Assembly: GCA_947573795.1 (NCBI GenBank)
Contig: CANPHE010000006.1
Coordinates: 21,666 to 85,665 of the forward strand
Length of the DNA: 64,000 bases
Origin: an uncultured Alistipes sp.
GTDB taxonomy: Bacteria > Bacteroidota > Bacteroidia > Bacteroidales > Rikenellaceae
Direction of reading: 5' to 3'
Shown here: positions 49,379 through 58,295 of the stretch, piece by piece
Numbering within the stretch: the stretch's first letter is position 1
Layout: each line of letters begins with the position of its first letter
The notes under the pieces: model-generated
Databases searched by the model: none
What the model was told of the DNA's origin: nothing
What the model saw: only the letters and a program-made list of their open reading frames with translations
Position numbers and translations under genes: made by a program

Positions 49379-49885
49379 TCATTTCTTCAGTGCGTCGATC
49401 ACCTGCTGCGTGCGTTCCACGGCAGGCGACGAGTAAAGCAGCGTCGGGTTGTTCGACGAGTCGAGCACCACGTCGGCACCGGCCGTGCGGGCATATGCCT
49501 CGATGGCGGCGAAGACCTGCTTCTGGATCGGCTGGATCAACTCCAGACGTTTTTTCATCAACGAGCCCTCCTGTCCGAAGATGCCTTCCTGGAACTCCTG
49601 GGCCTCCTTCTCCTTGGCGAGGATCGCCTCCTCGCGCACCTGGCGCGTGGCGGCCGTCAGCGAGGCTTTCTGGTAGACGTAGTTGTTGTAGAGCGTCTCC
49701 ACCTCGGCGAACTTGGCGTCGACCTGCGCCTGGTATTGCTTGGCGAGTTCGTCCAGGTCGGAGATCGCCGTGTTGTAGGCGTCGAGCGACTTGAAGATTT
49801 TTTCGCTGTTGACGACGATGTAGTTCTGGGCGGCTGCCGTGGCGGCCGTGCATACGAGCGCTGCGAGGAAGATCAGTCGTTTCAT
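49379..49885 (-). CDS. Skp/OmpH-family periplasmic chaperone, paralogue 2
   Basis: The start is placed at 49885 (MKRLIFLAALVCTAATAAAQ); the longer track start runs back into the bamA gene. The 168-residue product has the Skp order: strand NYIVVNSEKIFKSL, a coiled coil ~35-120, and strand GADVVLDSSN near the end. It is separated from bamA by 98 nt and from the next skp by 32 nt. It should be co-transcribed with bamA. Confidence 0.92.
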   Translation of the reverse strand: MKRLIFLAALVCTAATAAAQNYIVVNSEKIFKSLDAYNTAISDLDELAKQYQAQVDAKFAEVETLYNNYVYQKASLTAATRQVREEAILAKEKEAQEFQEGIFGQEGSLMKKRLELIQPIQKQVFAAIEAYARTAGADVVLDSSNNPTLLYSSPAVERTQQVIDALKK

Positions 49886-49983
49886 GATTCGCGTGTTTTT
49901 AGGTTCGCCGGACGGCGTTCGGCCGCTTAGCAATTGTAAATATAACTCTTTTCTTTCAAATTTATTGCCACCGGCCCGAAAAA

Positions 49984-52545
49984 TCAGAACTGCTGACCCA
50001 AAACGAAGTGGAACTGGCTGCCGCTCTTGGTCGTCGAGTTGGCCGGAGCGTCGAATCCGTAACCCCAGTCGATACCCAGCATACCGACCACGGGCAGGTA
50101 GAGACGCACGCCGAAGCCGGCCGAACGCTTGATCTTGAAGGGCGAGAATTTCTTCCACGATTCGAATGCGTTACCGCCTTCGAGGAATCCCAGCACGTAG
50201 ATCTGCGACGAGGGTTTCAGGATCACCGGGTAGCGCAGCTCGGCCGTGTATTTGTTGTATCCGCGCGAATAGTCGTTCGTCGGGTCGAGCGCACCGTCTT
50301 CGTAACCGCGCATCGAGATGATGTCGATACCGTAGATGTTGTAACCCGACATGCCGTCGCCGCCGACCTCGAAACGCTCGAAGGGCGATACCTTATATTT
50401 GTTGTAGCTGCCCAGGTAACCCATTTCGGCCTTGAGCATCACGACGAGGTTCGAATTCTTGGTCAACGCTTGGAACCATTGCGCCTTGAGCTGCCATTTG
50501 TGGAACTCGACCCAGCGGTAACGCTCCTGGTTGGCCTTGTCGCTGGTGCTCGAATTCTGCGCCAGACGTTCGAGCTCCTTGTAGTCCTTGCCGTCCCAGA
50601 GCGAGTAGGGAAGCGTCGCCTGCACCGAAACGCTGAACTCCGAGCCGCGACGCGGGTAAATGGGCTGGTCGACCGAGTTGCGGGCGAATACGAGTTTGAG
50701 CGAAAGCAGGTTCGCGGCACCGTTGGTCATGCCGAACGTATTCCAGTTCTTGAGTTTGAACCGCTCGTAGTTGGCCTCGGCGTAGAACGTGAAGTAGGGG
50801 TCGGGCCAGTTCAGACGCTTGCCCAGACCGGCGGCGACACCGTACGTACGGAAGTACTGCGTAGCGGTCTGCCAAACGTAGTAGGCGTTGTTCTGCTCGG
50901 AGAAGTGGGCCGAGAGGGTGAACGAATTGGGTTTCTTGCCGCCCAGCCAGGGATCGGTGAAACTGAAGGCGAAGGCCTTGTAATAGGTACCGTTGGTCTG
51001 CGCCGAGAGCGACAGCCGTTGGTTCTGACCCATCGGGTAAGGACGCCAGGCGCCTTTCTTGAAGGTGTTCTTGATCGAAAGGTTGTTCAGCGTGATGCCG
51101 ACCGATCCCACGAACGTACCCGAACCCCAGCCTCCGGCGATGTTGAACTGGTCGGAAGCCTGCTCCTCGAGGGGCCAGTTGATGTTGACCAGCTCGCTCG
51201 AAACGGGTTTGATGTCGGGCATGATGGCTTCGGGGTTGAAGTGGCCCATCGATCCGAGCGTGCGGATGGTCTGCATGAGCATCGAGCGGTCGTAGAGTTC
51301 GCCCGGACGCGTATAGAGTTCGCGGCGGATCACCTCGTCGTCGACACGCTGGTTGCCCGTGATGCCGACTTCGTTGATCGTGAACTGTTTGCCCTCGAAA
51401 ATCTTCACCTCGATATCGATCGAGTCGGGACCGATGATCGTCTCCGCGGGGTCGATCTGCGAGGTCAGGTAACCCTGGTTCTGGTAGAGCGACGAGACGG
51501 ACATGGCTTCGGGATCGGTCTCCTTGCCGATACCCAGGCGCTTGTGCATCGCCTTCTTGTCGTAGGTGTCGCCCTTCTGTACGCCGAACATGCGTTGCAG
51601 GTCCTCGGTCGGATAGACCGAGTTGCCGACCCACGAGACGTTGCGGATGTAGTATTTGTTGCCTTCCGAGACGTCGATGTCGATGCCCAGGCGGTTGTCG
51701 CCGATCGGGTAGATCGAGTCGCGCAGCACGGTGGCGTTGCGGTAACCCTTCGAGTTGTAGAAGTCGATGAGCAGCTCCTTGTCGGCCTCGTAATCGCTCT
51801 CGTTGAGCTTCGTGCCCTTGAAGATATTGATCGACTTCTGGTGGGTCTTCTTGAAGGTGCGGCGCAGACGCTTGTCGGAGAACTGCTCGTTGCCTACGAA
51901 GTTGATCTTACCGATCTTGACCTTCGAGTTGCGGTCCACGAGGAACGTGACGTTGACCATGTTGGGACGCACCGTGTCGTTTTCGATGCGGACGTCCACC
52001 TCCGTGTTGCGGAAACCCTTTTCGGCCCAGTACTGTTTGATGAGCTTCTGGTTCTTATCGATCACGTAATCGGAAAGCTCGCTGCCGCGTTTGAGCTTGA
52101 GTTTCTCGATCAGGTCCTTTTTCTTACCCTTCGTGATGCCTTCGAAATCCCAGCTGTTGACGCGCGGACGCTCCTGGAGGAAGACCTGGAGATCGAGGCT
52201 GTCGCCCTCGATGTCGGCGCCGATCTTCACGTCGGAGAAGAAACGCTGGCTCCACAGGCGGGCGATGGCATTGGATATGAAGCTGCTCGGCAGGTAGATC
52301 GAATCGCCTTCGATGAGTCCTGCCGAGGATTTGAGGATATCGGGATTGAGGTATTGCACGCCGTGCACGTTGATGTTGCGGATGTGGTACAGTTTGGGCT
52401 GTACGTCGCTGGGCATCACGGGGGCGTCCTGCGGGAAGGTCGTCTGCGGGGTCCCGGCTTCTTCGGGCGCCTGCGTTCGGGCATAGGTATCGAAACCGCA
52501 CAACGCCAAAACGGCGACTGCGAATAACTTTCCGAAATAATTCAT
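49984..52545 (-). CDS. bamA: Outer membrane assembly factor BamA
   Basis: This 853-residue Omp85 protein has a signal peptide (~22 residues), a Pro/Thr linker and five POTRA domains (about 50-430; for example INVHGVQYLNPDILKSS and GKINFVGNEQFSDKRLRRTF). A 16-strand barrel follows. The YNIYGIDIISMRGYEDGALD stretch includes a RGYE motif in the position of the family VRGF/Y. The protein ends in FHFVLGQQF, an outer-membrane C-terminal signal. It inserts beta-barrel proteins into the outer membrane. The order uppS-bamA-skp-skp is a conserved envelope cluster. Confidence 0.96.
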   Translation of the reverse strand: MNYFGKLFAVAVLALCGFDTYARTQAPEEAGTPQTTFPQDAPVMPSDVQPKLYHIRNINVHGVQYLNPDILKSSAGLIEGDSIYLPSSFISNAIARLWSQRFFSDVKIGADIEGDSLDLQVFLQERPRVNSWDFEGITKGKKKDLIEKLKLKRGSELSDYVIDKNQKLIKQYWAEKGFRNTEVDVRIENDTVRPNMVNVTFLVDRNSKVKIGKINFVGNEQFSDKRLRRTFKKTHQKSINIFKGTKLNESDYEADKELLIDFYNSKGYRNATVLRDSIYPIGDNRLGIDIDVSEGNKYYIRNVSWVGNSVYPTEDLQRMFGVQKGDTYDKKAMHKRLGIGKETDPEAMSVSSLYQNQGYLTSQIDPAETIIGPDSIDIEVKIFEGKQFTINEVGITGNQRVDDEVIRRELYTRPGELYDRSMLMQTIRTLGSMGHFNPEAIMPDIKPVSSELVNINWPLEEQASDQFNIAGGWGSGTFVGSVGITLNNLSIKNTFKKGAWRPYPMGQNQRLSLSAQTNGTYYKAFAFSFTDPWLGGKKPNSFTLSAHFSEQNNAYYVWQTATQYFRTYGVAAGLGKRLNWPDPYFTFYAEANYERFKLKNWNTFGMTNGAANLLSLKLVFARNSVDQPIYPRRGSEFSVSVQATLPYSLWDGKDYKELERLAQNSSTSDKANQERYRWVEFHKWQLKAQWFQALTKNSNLVVMLKAEMGYLGSYNKYKVSPFERFEVGGDGMSGYNIYGIDIISMRGYEDGALDPTNDYSRGYNKYTAELRYPVILKPSSQIYVLGFLEGGNAFESWKKFSPFKIKRSAGFGVRLYLPVVGMLGIDWGYGFDAPANSTTKSGSQFHFVLGQQF

Positions 52546-52609
52546 CTGTACAAATCTTATCTATTGTCTGCGCAATGCTCCGGCATGCGGTCCGGTGCGC
52601 AATTTTCGT

Positions 52610-53323
52610 CTACTTTACCAATCCGAACCGTCTGTCGCGCCGCGCATACTCCTCGATGGCACGGTCGAACTCCGCTTCGGTGAAATCGGGCCACAATACG
52701 TCGGGGAAGTAGAGTTCGGCGTAGGAGGCCTGCCACAGCAGGAAGTTGCTCAGCCGGCATTCGCCGCTCGTGCGGACGATCAGGTCCGGATCGGGATATT
52801 CGGCCGTGTCGAGCGCCGCGCAGACGGTCCGCTCGTCGATCGATTCGGGGTCGAGCTCCCCGGCGGCGCTGCGGGACGCGATCCGGCGTACGGCCCGCAC
52901 GATCTCGCTGCGGGACGAATAGTTGAGCGCCAGAATCAGCGTCAGGGTCTCGCCGGCGGCCGTGCGCTGCTCGACCTGGGCGAGGTAGCTGCGGACCTTC
53001 TCCGAGAAGCGGCTCCGCTCGCCGATCATCCTCACGCGTACGCCTTGGCGGATCAGCTCGGGCGTTTCGTTGACGACGCTCTGGCAGAAAAGTTCCATCA
53101 GCGCATCCACCTCCTTCTCGGGGCGCCCCCAGTTTTCGGTAGAAAAGGCATAGAGCGTCAGGTACTTCACCCCCTGACGCGCCGCAGCGCGCAACGAAGC
53201 CCGCACGGGCTCGACACCCGCGGCATGACCTTCGTAACGCTCCTTGCCGCGCAACTCGGCCCAGCGGCCGTTGCCGTCCATAATGATGGCGACGTGTTGC
53301 GGTATGCGTTTCTGCTCGCTCAT
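52610..53323 (-). CDS. uppS: Isoprenyl transferase (undecaprenyl diphosphate synthase)
   Basis: The ATG at 53323 (MSEQKRIPQHV) is preferred over the track's GTG at 53332, because that GTG overlaps the last base of the promoter box. The 237-residue enzyme has the catalytic Asp16 in MDGNGRWAE, STENWGRP, ALNYSSRSEI, RTSGECRLSNFLLWQ and the YFPDVLWPDF end block. It makes the C55 lipid carrier used for peptidoglycan and surface glycans. The stop is 64 nt before bamA. Confidence 0.95.
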   Translation of the reverse strand: MSEQKRIPQHVAIIMDGNGRWAELRGKERYEGHAAGVEPVRASLRAAARQGVKYLTLYAFSTENWGRPEKEVDALMELFCQSVVNETPELIRQGVRVRMIGERSRFSEKVRSYLAQVEQRTAAGETLTLILALNYSSRSEIVRAVRRIASRSAAGELDPESIDERTVCAALDTAEYPDPDLIVRTSGECRLSNFLLWQASYAELYFPDVLWPDFTEAEFDRAIEEYARRDRRFGLVK

Positions 53324-53331
53324 ATAGGGCA

Positions 53332-53339
53332 CAAATATA
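53332..53339 (-). promoter_or_regulatory. -7 box of uppS, almost on the start codon
   Basis: TATATTTG on the minus strand ends 8 nt before the uppS ATG. If used, the mRNA leader would be only about 5 nt. There is no good -33 element. Confidence 0.45.
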
Positions 53340-53422
53340 GCTAATAAAAATGAGAAACCGTTTAAATTTTGGCAATATATATTACTTTACCCTTATCCGT
53401 TTTCCGGTCCGAATTTCATCCT

Positions 53423-53515
53423 GGCCGGTCGACGCTCGCGGCCCCTGGCCGCGTTTATAAATCCAAGCCCCGCCCTCGGAAGGGGCTTAAGCGTGCAACC
53501 CGCAAGGTTGCAGGG
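53423..53515 (-). repeat. Dispersed repeat family A, copy III
   Basis: Read on the minus strand, the element has a TGCAACCTTGCGGGTTGCA hairpin, an AAGCCCC..GGGGCTT hairpin, then GGATTTATAAACGCGGCC and a GGCC stem. The frame reads FINAARGRERRPARM. It lies between the nadK stop and the uppS promoter, in the direction of nadK transcription. Confidence 0.7.
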
Positions 53516-53555
53516 CCGAGAACATCGTCTTCGCCGCACGGTCCGGAGGTCGGGC

Positions 53556-54434
53556 TCAACTGCGGATATCGATCCCCCACATCATCTTATTGCGTAACGT
53601 GTCGTAAAACGAGATATTGTGCGGAACGGCCAGAAAAATCGGTTTTTCGGCGCGCCGGACCGTGAACGACGCACCCGTAACGACGGGTCGGGCGATCTCG
53701 TCGAGCGTGACGAACGTATCGGCATGCCGGGCATGGATACGCAGGTTGATGACGCTCGTGTCGGGTACAACGACCGGCCGCATCGTGAGGTTGTGGGGCG
53801 CCAGCGGAGTGATTACGAAGCAGGAGCAGGTCGGCGCCACGACCGGGCCTCCCGCGCTGAGCGAATAGGCCGTCGAACCGGTGGGCGTCGAGACGACCAC
53901 CCCGTCGCCGTGGTAGGTGGCGACCATCTGAGCGTCGACGTAGGTCTCCACCGAGATCATTCCCGCGCCGTGGCGCTGCACGGTGAACTCGTTGAGCGCC
54001 CGAAGCGGCTCCGCGGGTGTCGGGAAATCGCCCGCGACCTCGAGCAGCGTGCGGGCCTCGACGGTGAGCTGCCGCGAGGCGATGCGCTCGAAAATCTCGT
54101 GCAGGCCCGAATTGGGCGCCGAGGTAAGGAACCCCAGGTGTCCGGCGTTGATGCCCATCACCGGGAGGGATTGGTCGCCGAGTCGGTGGACCCCTTCGAG
54201 CAGCGTACCGTCGCCGCCGTAGCAGACCATGATCGTTCCGGCGGGTTGCGCGCCGACAGTTCCGGCGTAGATTTTGTCCTCCGGAACGGGAATTCCCGCC
54301 GTGTCGTGCACGGCGGCGGCGAACTCCGCGTTGAGTGCGTAATCGAATCCGAAAAGGCGCAGCGCCTCGAACAGCTGCCGAAGTTCTTCGGCCGACGAGG
54401 CGAGCTGGGGCCGGGAAAAAAGTATGATTTTCAT
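53556..54434 (-). CDS. nadK: NAD kinase
   Basis: The ATG at 54434 ([20 protein letters not shown]) is chosen; the track's 54659 start would run through the pdxJ promoter and gene. The 292-residue protein phosphorylates NAD to NADP. Diagnostic motifs are [13 protein letters not shown] (73-77 GGDGT), [11 protein letters not shown], the NEFTVQR segment and [16 protein letters not shown]. All match the NadK family. It has its own -7 box and a leader of ~80 nt facing pdxJ. Confidence 0.95.
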   Translation of the reverse strand: MKIILFSRPQLASSAEELRQLFEALRLFGFDYALNAEFAAAVHDTAGIPVPEDKIYAGTVGAQPAGTIMVCYGGDGTLLEGVHRLGDQSLPVMGINAGHLGFLTSAPNSGLHEIFERIASRQLTVEARTLLEVAGDFPTPAEPLRALNEFTVQRHGAGMISVETYVDAQMVATYHGDGVVVSTPTGSTAYSLSAGGPVVAPTCSCFVITPLAPHNLTMRPVVVPDTSVINLRIHARHADTFVTLDEIARPVVTGASFTVRRAEKPIFLAVPHNISFYDTLRNKMMWGIDIRS

Positions 54435-54458
54435 CGGCGGAGTTTCGAAAAAAGTGAG

Positions 54459-54466
54459 TACCTTTA
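54459..54466 (+). promoter_or_regulatory. Candidate -7 box of pdxJ
   Basis: TACCTTTA differs from TAnnTTTG at the last base. It lies inside the nadK leader region, 71 nt before the pdxJ ATG. Confidence 0.35.
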
Positions 54467-54521
54467 CCACGCCGCACGGCGGCCCTCCGCAAGGAGCGGC
54501 GCGCGGTGTGCATATCGGAGA

Positions 54522-54529
54522 CAAAGATA
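54522..54529 (-). promoter_or_regulatory. -7 box of nadK
   Basis: TATCTTTG on the minus strand is a perfect -7 element, only 8 nt from the pdxJ start codon on the other strand. The nadK ATG is 87 nt downstream. Confidence 0.6.
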
Positions 54530-54537
54530 ACGATTTT

Positions 54538-55254
54538 ATGACAAAACTGAGCGTGAACATCAACAAGATTGCCGTCGTACGCAACTCCCGCGGCGGAAAT
54601 CTTCCGGACGTAGTGCGTGCGGCCGAGGATATCGAACGTTTCGGCGCCGACGGCATCACGGTTCATCCGCGACCCGACGGACGGCATATCCGCTACGCCG
54701 ACGTGCGGGAGCTCAAGCGCGTGCTGCGCACCGAACTCAACGTCGAGGGAAATCCCATTCCGTCGTTCGTCGACCTGGTGCTGGAGACCCGCCCCGCGCA
54801 GGTGACCCTCGTGCCCGACGCTCCCGATGCGATCACCTCGTCGGCCGGGTGGGATACGCTGGCCAACCGCGAATTCCTCACCGCGATCGCAGCGAAGTTC
54901 CGCGAACGGGGCATCCGCGTCTCGATCTTCGTCGATCCCGATCCGCGGATGGTGGCCGGAGCGAAGGCCTGCGGCGCCGACCGCGTGGAGCTCTATACCG
55001 AAGCCTATGCCCGCGAATACGCCGCCGATCCCGCAGCCGCCGTGGCCCCCTACCTCGCCGCGGCCGAGGAGGCGCGCCGCCAAGGGCTGGGGCTCAACGC
55101 CGGGCACGATCTCTCGCTCGAGAACCTGCGCTACTACCTCACCCGCATTCCGTGGACCGACGAGGTGTCGATCGGCCATGCGCTGATCTGCGACGCGCTT
55201 TATTACGGGCTGGAGAATACCGTGCAGCTCTACCGGCGGGAGTCGGGCCATTAA
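54538..55254 (+). CDS. pdxJ: Pyridoxine 5'-phosphate synthase
   Basis: The ATG at 54538 ([20 protein letters not shown]) gives 238 residues, the normal family length. The track's earlier ATG adds a non-homologous tail. Motifs are the phosphate-binding [46 protein letters not shown] and the late [15 protein letters not shown]. PdxJ condenses aminoacetone phosphate and deoxyxylulose phosphate to PNP in B6 synthesis. It is divergent from nadK and 140 nt before two esterase genes. Confidence 0.96.
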   Translation: MTKLSVNINKIAVVRNSRGGNLPDVVRAAEDIERFGADGITVHPRPDGRHIRYADVRELKRVLRTELNVEGNPIPSFVDLVLETRPAQVTLVPDAPDAITSSAGWDTLANREFLTAIAAKFRERGIRVSIFVDPDPRMVAGAKACGADRVELYTEAYAREYAADPAAAVAPYLAAAEEARRQGLGLNAGHDLSLENLRYYLTRIPWTDEVSIGHALICDALYYGLENTVQLYRRESGH

Positions 55255-55323
55255 GAATTTTTTCGGAGGCTCCAACGAACCGCACGAGCCATAACCTCCC
55301 TCGGGCGGAGGCTCGCTTCGCAG

Positions 55324-55355
55324 ACTGCGGTCCGCAGAATCTTCCGGACCGCAGT
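55324..55355 (+). terminator. Hairpin between pdxJ and the SGNH genes
   Basis: ACTGCGGTCCG (55324-55334) pairs with 55345-55355 around a 10-nt loop. There is no T run, so it may be an attenuator or processing signal. A smaller CCTCC/GGAGG hairpin precedes it. Confidence 0.45.
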
Positions 55356-55394
55356 TTGCAGAAAAACATGGAAAATACTAAAACACCGATTTTT

Positions 55395-56039
55395 ATGAAA
55401 CGCTTTCTTCTGTTGGCCGCAGCGCTCGTCGCGACGGGTGTCGTCTGCGCCCAGTCTGCCTACGATTTTCAGCGGCGGAGTCTTTTCGACGTGCTGCCGA
55501 TCCGCTCGAACGACATCGTTTTCCTGGGCAACAGCATTGCGGCCAATTGCGAATGGGCCGAATTGTTCGACAACCGCCATGTCAAGAACCGCGGCATCCA
55601 GGGCGACCGTGCGGAGTGGCTGGGCGACCGTGTCGACACCATCATCGCGGGGCATCCCAAGAAGCTGTTTCTGTTGATCGGCATCAACGACCTGACCTCC
55701 GGGCGCAAGCCCCGCGAAATCGCGGCCGACATCGAAAAGGTCGTCGATCGGTTCCAGACCGAATCGCGCTGGACGAAAATCTACGTGCAGAGCATTCTGC
55801 CCGTCAACATCCGTGCGTTCGGCCGATTCGAGGACGGAGCGGTGCCGGCCGGCGTCGCCGCGACAAACCGGCTGCTGGAGGCCATGTGCACCGAGAAAGG
55901 CATCGTCTACCTCGATATCTACACCCCGCTGGTCGATTCGAACGGCGATCTGAATGCAGCCTACACCAACGACGGCGTACATCTGACGGGCGAAGGGTAT
56001 CTCGTCCTGCGCGACGTGCTCAAACCCTATGTCAAATAA
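55395..56039 (+). CDS. Secreted SGNH/GDSL-family esterase, tandem copy 1
   Basis: The start at 55395 (MKRFLLLAAALVATGVVCAQ) gives a signal peptide; an ATG at 55368 is possible. The 214-residue enzyme shows the SGNH blocks Ser47 in IVFLGNSIAANCEW, Gly in NRGIQGD, Asn in IGINDLTSG, and Asp193/His196 in DGVHLTGEGY. It would de-esterify an acylated sugar or lipid outside the cytoplasm. The next gene, 15 nt on, is a close paralogue. Both end in DVLKPYVK. Role is unknown; no glycan genes flank it. Confidence 0.9.
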   Translation: MKRFLLLAAALVATGVVCAQSAYDFQRRSLFDVLPIRSNDIVFLGNSIAANCEWAELFDNRHVKNRGIQGDRAEWLGDRVDTIIAGHPKKLFLLIGINDLTSGRKPREIAADIEKVVDRFQTESRWTKIYVQSILPVNIRAFGRFEDGAVPAGVAATNRLLEAMCTEKGIVYLDIYTPLVDSNGDLNAAYTNDGVHLTGEGYLVLRDVLKPYVK

Positions 56040-56054
56040 CGGTCGGCCGAATCC

Positions 56055-56702
56055 ATGAAGCGTCTTTTTCTATGGATCGCCGTACTTTCGGCCGTGTCCC
56101 ATGTCTGCGCGCAGGAGGCTTACCGGGCCCAGCGCCGCTCGGTCTTCGAGGTGCTGCCCGCGGGGAGGAGCGATATCGTCTTCGTCGGCAACAGCATCAC
56201 GGACAACTGCGAGTGGACCGAACTGCTCGCAGACCGCCGGGTGAAGAACCGCGGCATCGGTACGGACCGCGCCCAATGGCTGAACGAGCGGATCGATCCC
56301 ATCGTCGCGGGACATCCCCGGAAGCTGTTTCTGATGATCGGGACCAACGACCTGGCTGCGGGCCGCATGCCCCGGGAGATCGCGGCCGACATCGAACGTG
56401 CGATCGACCGTATCCAGGCCGGATCGCGCCGGACGAAAATATTTCTGCAAAGCATTCTGCCGGTCAACGGACGGGCGTTCGGCAAATTTCCGAAACACTA
56501 TGCGCGCGCCGATGCGATCGTCGAGACGAACCGGCTGCTGAAGGCGCTGTGCGCCGAGAAAAACATCGTCTACGTAGACGTTTACGCTTCGCTGGTCGAT
56601 GCGAACGGCGATCTCGATGCCGCCTATACCAACGACGGTCTGCATCTGATGGGCGAGGGCTACCTCGTCTGGCGCGACGTACTCAAACCCTATGTCAAAT
56701 AA
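56055..56702 (+). CDS. Secreted SGNH/GDSL-family esterase, tandem copy 2
   Basis: The 215-residue paralogue of the preceding gene has a signal peptide (MKRLFLWIAVLSAVSHVCAQ). It has Ser47 in IVFVGNSITDNCEW, Asn in IGTNDLAAGR, and Asp194/His197 in DGLHLMGEGY. Whole segments match copy 1 (REIAADIE, SILPVN, LDAAYTNDG). The last codons overlap the proposed start of cca by 11 nt, so translation may be coupled. Confidence 0.9.
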   Translation: MKRLFLWIAVLSAVSHVCAQEAYRAQRRSVFEVLPAGRSDIVFVGNSITDNCEWTELLADRRVKNRGIGTDRAQWLNERIDPIVAGHPRKLFLMIGTNDLAAGRMPREIAADIERAIDRIQAGSRRTKIFLQSILPVNGRAFGKFPKHYARADAIVETNRLLKALCAEKNIVYVDVYASLVDANGDLDAAYTNDGLHLMGEGYLVWRDVLKPYVK

Positions 56703-58107
56703 CGCTATGCCGCTTTCGAATCCCCTATTCCGCCGCATCGCGCGCCTGGCCGACGAACAGGGCGTGCGGGCCTTCGTCGTGGGCGGATACGTCCGCGACT
56801 ATTACCTGCGGCGTCCATCGACCGATATCGACGTGGTGGTCGTCGGCAGCGGCATCGCCCTGGCCGAGGCGCTCGGGCGCGAACTCCACACGAAAGTCTC
56901 GGTCTTCAAGACCTTCGGCACGGCGATGCTCCGCGCGGGCGGCGTCGAGGTCGAATTCGTAGGGGCCCGCAAGGAGTCCTATTCGCACGATTCGCGCAAA
57001 CCGCAGGTCGAGGCCGGAACGCTCGACGACGACCAGCGCCGCCGCGATTTCACCATCAACGCCCTGGCCTGGTCGCTCAACAGCGACACGTTCGGCGAGC
57101 TGGTCGACCCGTTCGACGGGATGTACGACCTGGAGGAGTGCATCATCCGCACGCCGTGCGATCCCGACATCACCTTCTCGGACGATCCCCTGCGCATGAT
57201 GCGGGCCGTGCGTTTCGCCACGCAGCTGGGATTCCAGATCGAGGAGGAGACCTTCGACGCCATCCGCCGCAATGCCGCGCGCATCGGCATCGTCTCGCGC
57301 GAACGGATCATCACGGAGCTCAACAAGATCGTGCTGTCGCCCGTGCCGTCGATGGGCTTCGAACTGCTGGAAATGACCGGTTTGCTGGAGTTGATTTTCC
57401 CCGAACTGCACAACCTCAAGGGGGTGGAGCGCCGCGGTGCGCACGCCCACAAGGATAATTTCGTCCACACGCTCCAGGTCGTGGACAACGTGGCGCGGCG
57501 CAGCGACGACCTGTGGCTGCGGTGGGCCACCGTGCTGCACGATATCGCCAAGCCGCTCACGAAGGCTTACGATCCGAAGGTGGGATGGACTTTCCACGGC
57601 CACGAGGTGCTGGGCTCGAAGATGGTGCCCGCGATCTTCCGGCGGATGAAACTACCGCTCAACGAGCATATGAAGTTCGTGCAGAAGATGGTCTTCCTCC
57701 ACCTGCGGCCGATCATCCTTTCGGAGGACCTGGTGACCGACTCGGCCGTACGGCGGCTGCTGTTCGAGGCGGGCGACGACGTGGAGGCGCTCATGACCCT
57801 CTGCGAAGCCGATATCACCTCGAAAATCGACGCCAAGGTGAAGCGCTACATGCGCAATTTCGAACTCGTACGCCGCAAGATGAAGGACCTGGAGGAACGC
57901 GACCGCATCCGCAACTTCCAGCCTCCGATCACGGGCGAGATCATCATGGAGACCTACGGCATCGGACCGTGCCGCGTGATCGGCGACATCAAGGAGATCA
58001 TCAAGAATGCGATTCTCGACGGCGAAATTCCCAACGACTACGCTGCGGCCTTCGCGCTGATGGAGCGGCTGGCCGCGGAGCGGGGATTGACGGCGGTCGG
58101 GAAGTGA
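56692..58107 (+). CDS. cca: CCA-adding tRNA nucleotidyltransferase with HD domain
   Basis: The 471-residue protein has the class II nucleotidyltransferase head (VVGGYVRDYYLRRPSTDIDVV with GG and D-x-D) and RRRDFTINALAW. The neck includes DPLRMMRAVRFA. After it comes an HD domain (HKDNFVHTLQVVDN and HDIAKPLTKAYD). It adds or repairs the CCA 3' end, which this genome needs because the tRNA-Ser here lacks an encoded CCA. Two starts are possible: 56692 (overlapping the esterase gene) or 56707 (MPLSNPLFRR). A strong terminator follows. Confidence 0.93.
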   Translation: MSNNAMPLSNPLFRRIARLADEQGVRAFVVGGYVRDYYLRRPSTDIDVVVVGSGIALAEALGRELHTKVSVFKTFGTAMLRAGGVEVEFVGARKESYSHDSRKPQVEAGTLDDDQRRRDFTINALAWSLNSDTFGELVDPFDGMYDLEECIIRTPCDPDITFSDDPLRMMRAVRFATQLGFQIEEETFDAIRRNAARIGIVSRERIITELNKIVLSPVPSMGFELLEMTGLLELIFPELHNLKGVERRGAHAHKDNFVHTLQVVDNVARRSDDLWLRWATVLHDIAKPLTKAYDPKVGWTFHGHEVLGSKMVPAIFRRMKLPLNEHMKFVQKMVFLHLRPIILSEDLVTDSAVRRLLFEAGDDVEALMTLCEADITSKIDAKVKRYMRNFELVRRKMKDLEERDRIRNFQPPITGEIIMETYGIGPCRVIGDIKEIIKNAILDGEIPNDYAAAFALMERLAAERGLTAVGK

Positions 58108-58139
58108 TTTTCCAAGACGCCGGATGCGTGCGAATGATC

Positions 58140-58179
58140 GCGGGGCCGCCTCACAACGTGAAGCGGCCCCGCTTGTTTT
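58140..58179 (+). terminator. Intrinsic terminator after cca
   Basis: GCGGGGCCGC (58140-58149) pairs with 58163-58172, continued by a TCAC/GTGA inner stem, and is followed by TTGTTTT. It lies 33 nt after the cca stop. Confidence 0.8.
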
Positions 58180-58295
58180 GCGGTCGGGACGATTTCAGGG
58201 CGTCGAAAGCGGTTATCTCCCGAGACGGCGCATCTCCGGAGACGAACGGCGTCCCGGCTTATCGGCCGGCAAGACTCCCCCGCCCTGCGGCTCCG

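Noticed and set aside
54435-54659. N-terminal extension of the nadK ORF
   Set aside because: It would run through the nadK promoter and into pdxJ; homology begins at MKIILFSRP.
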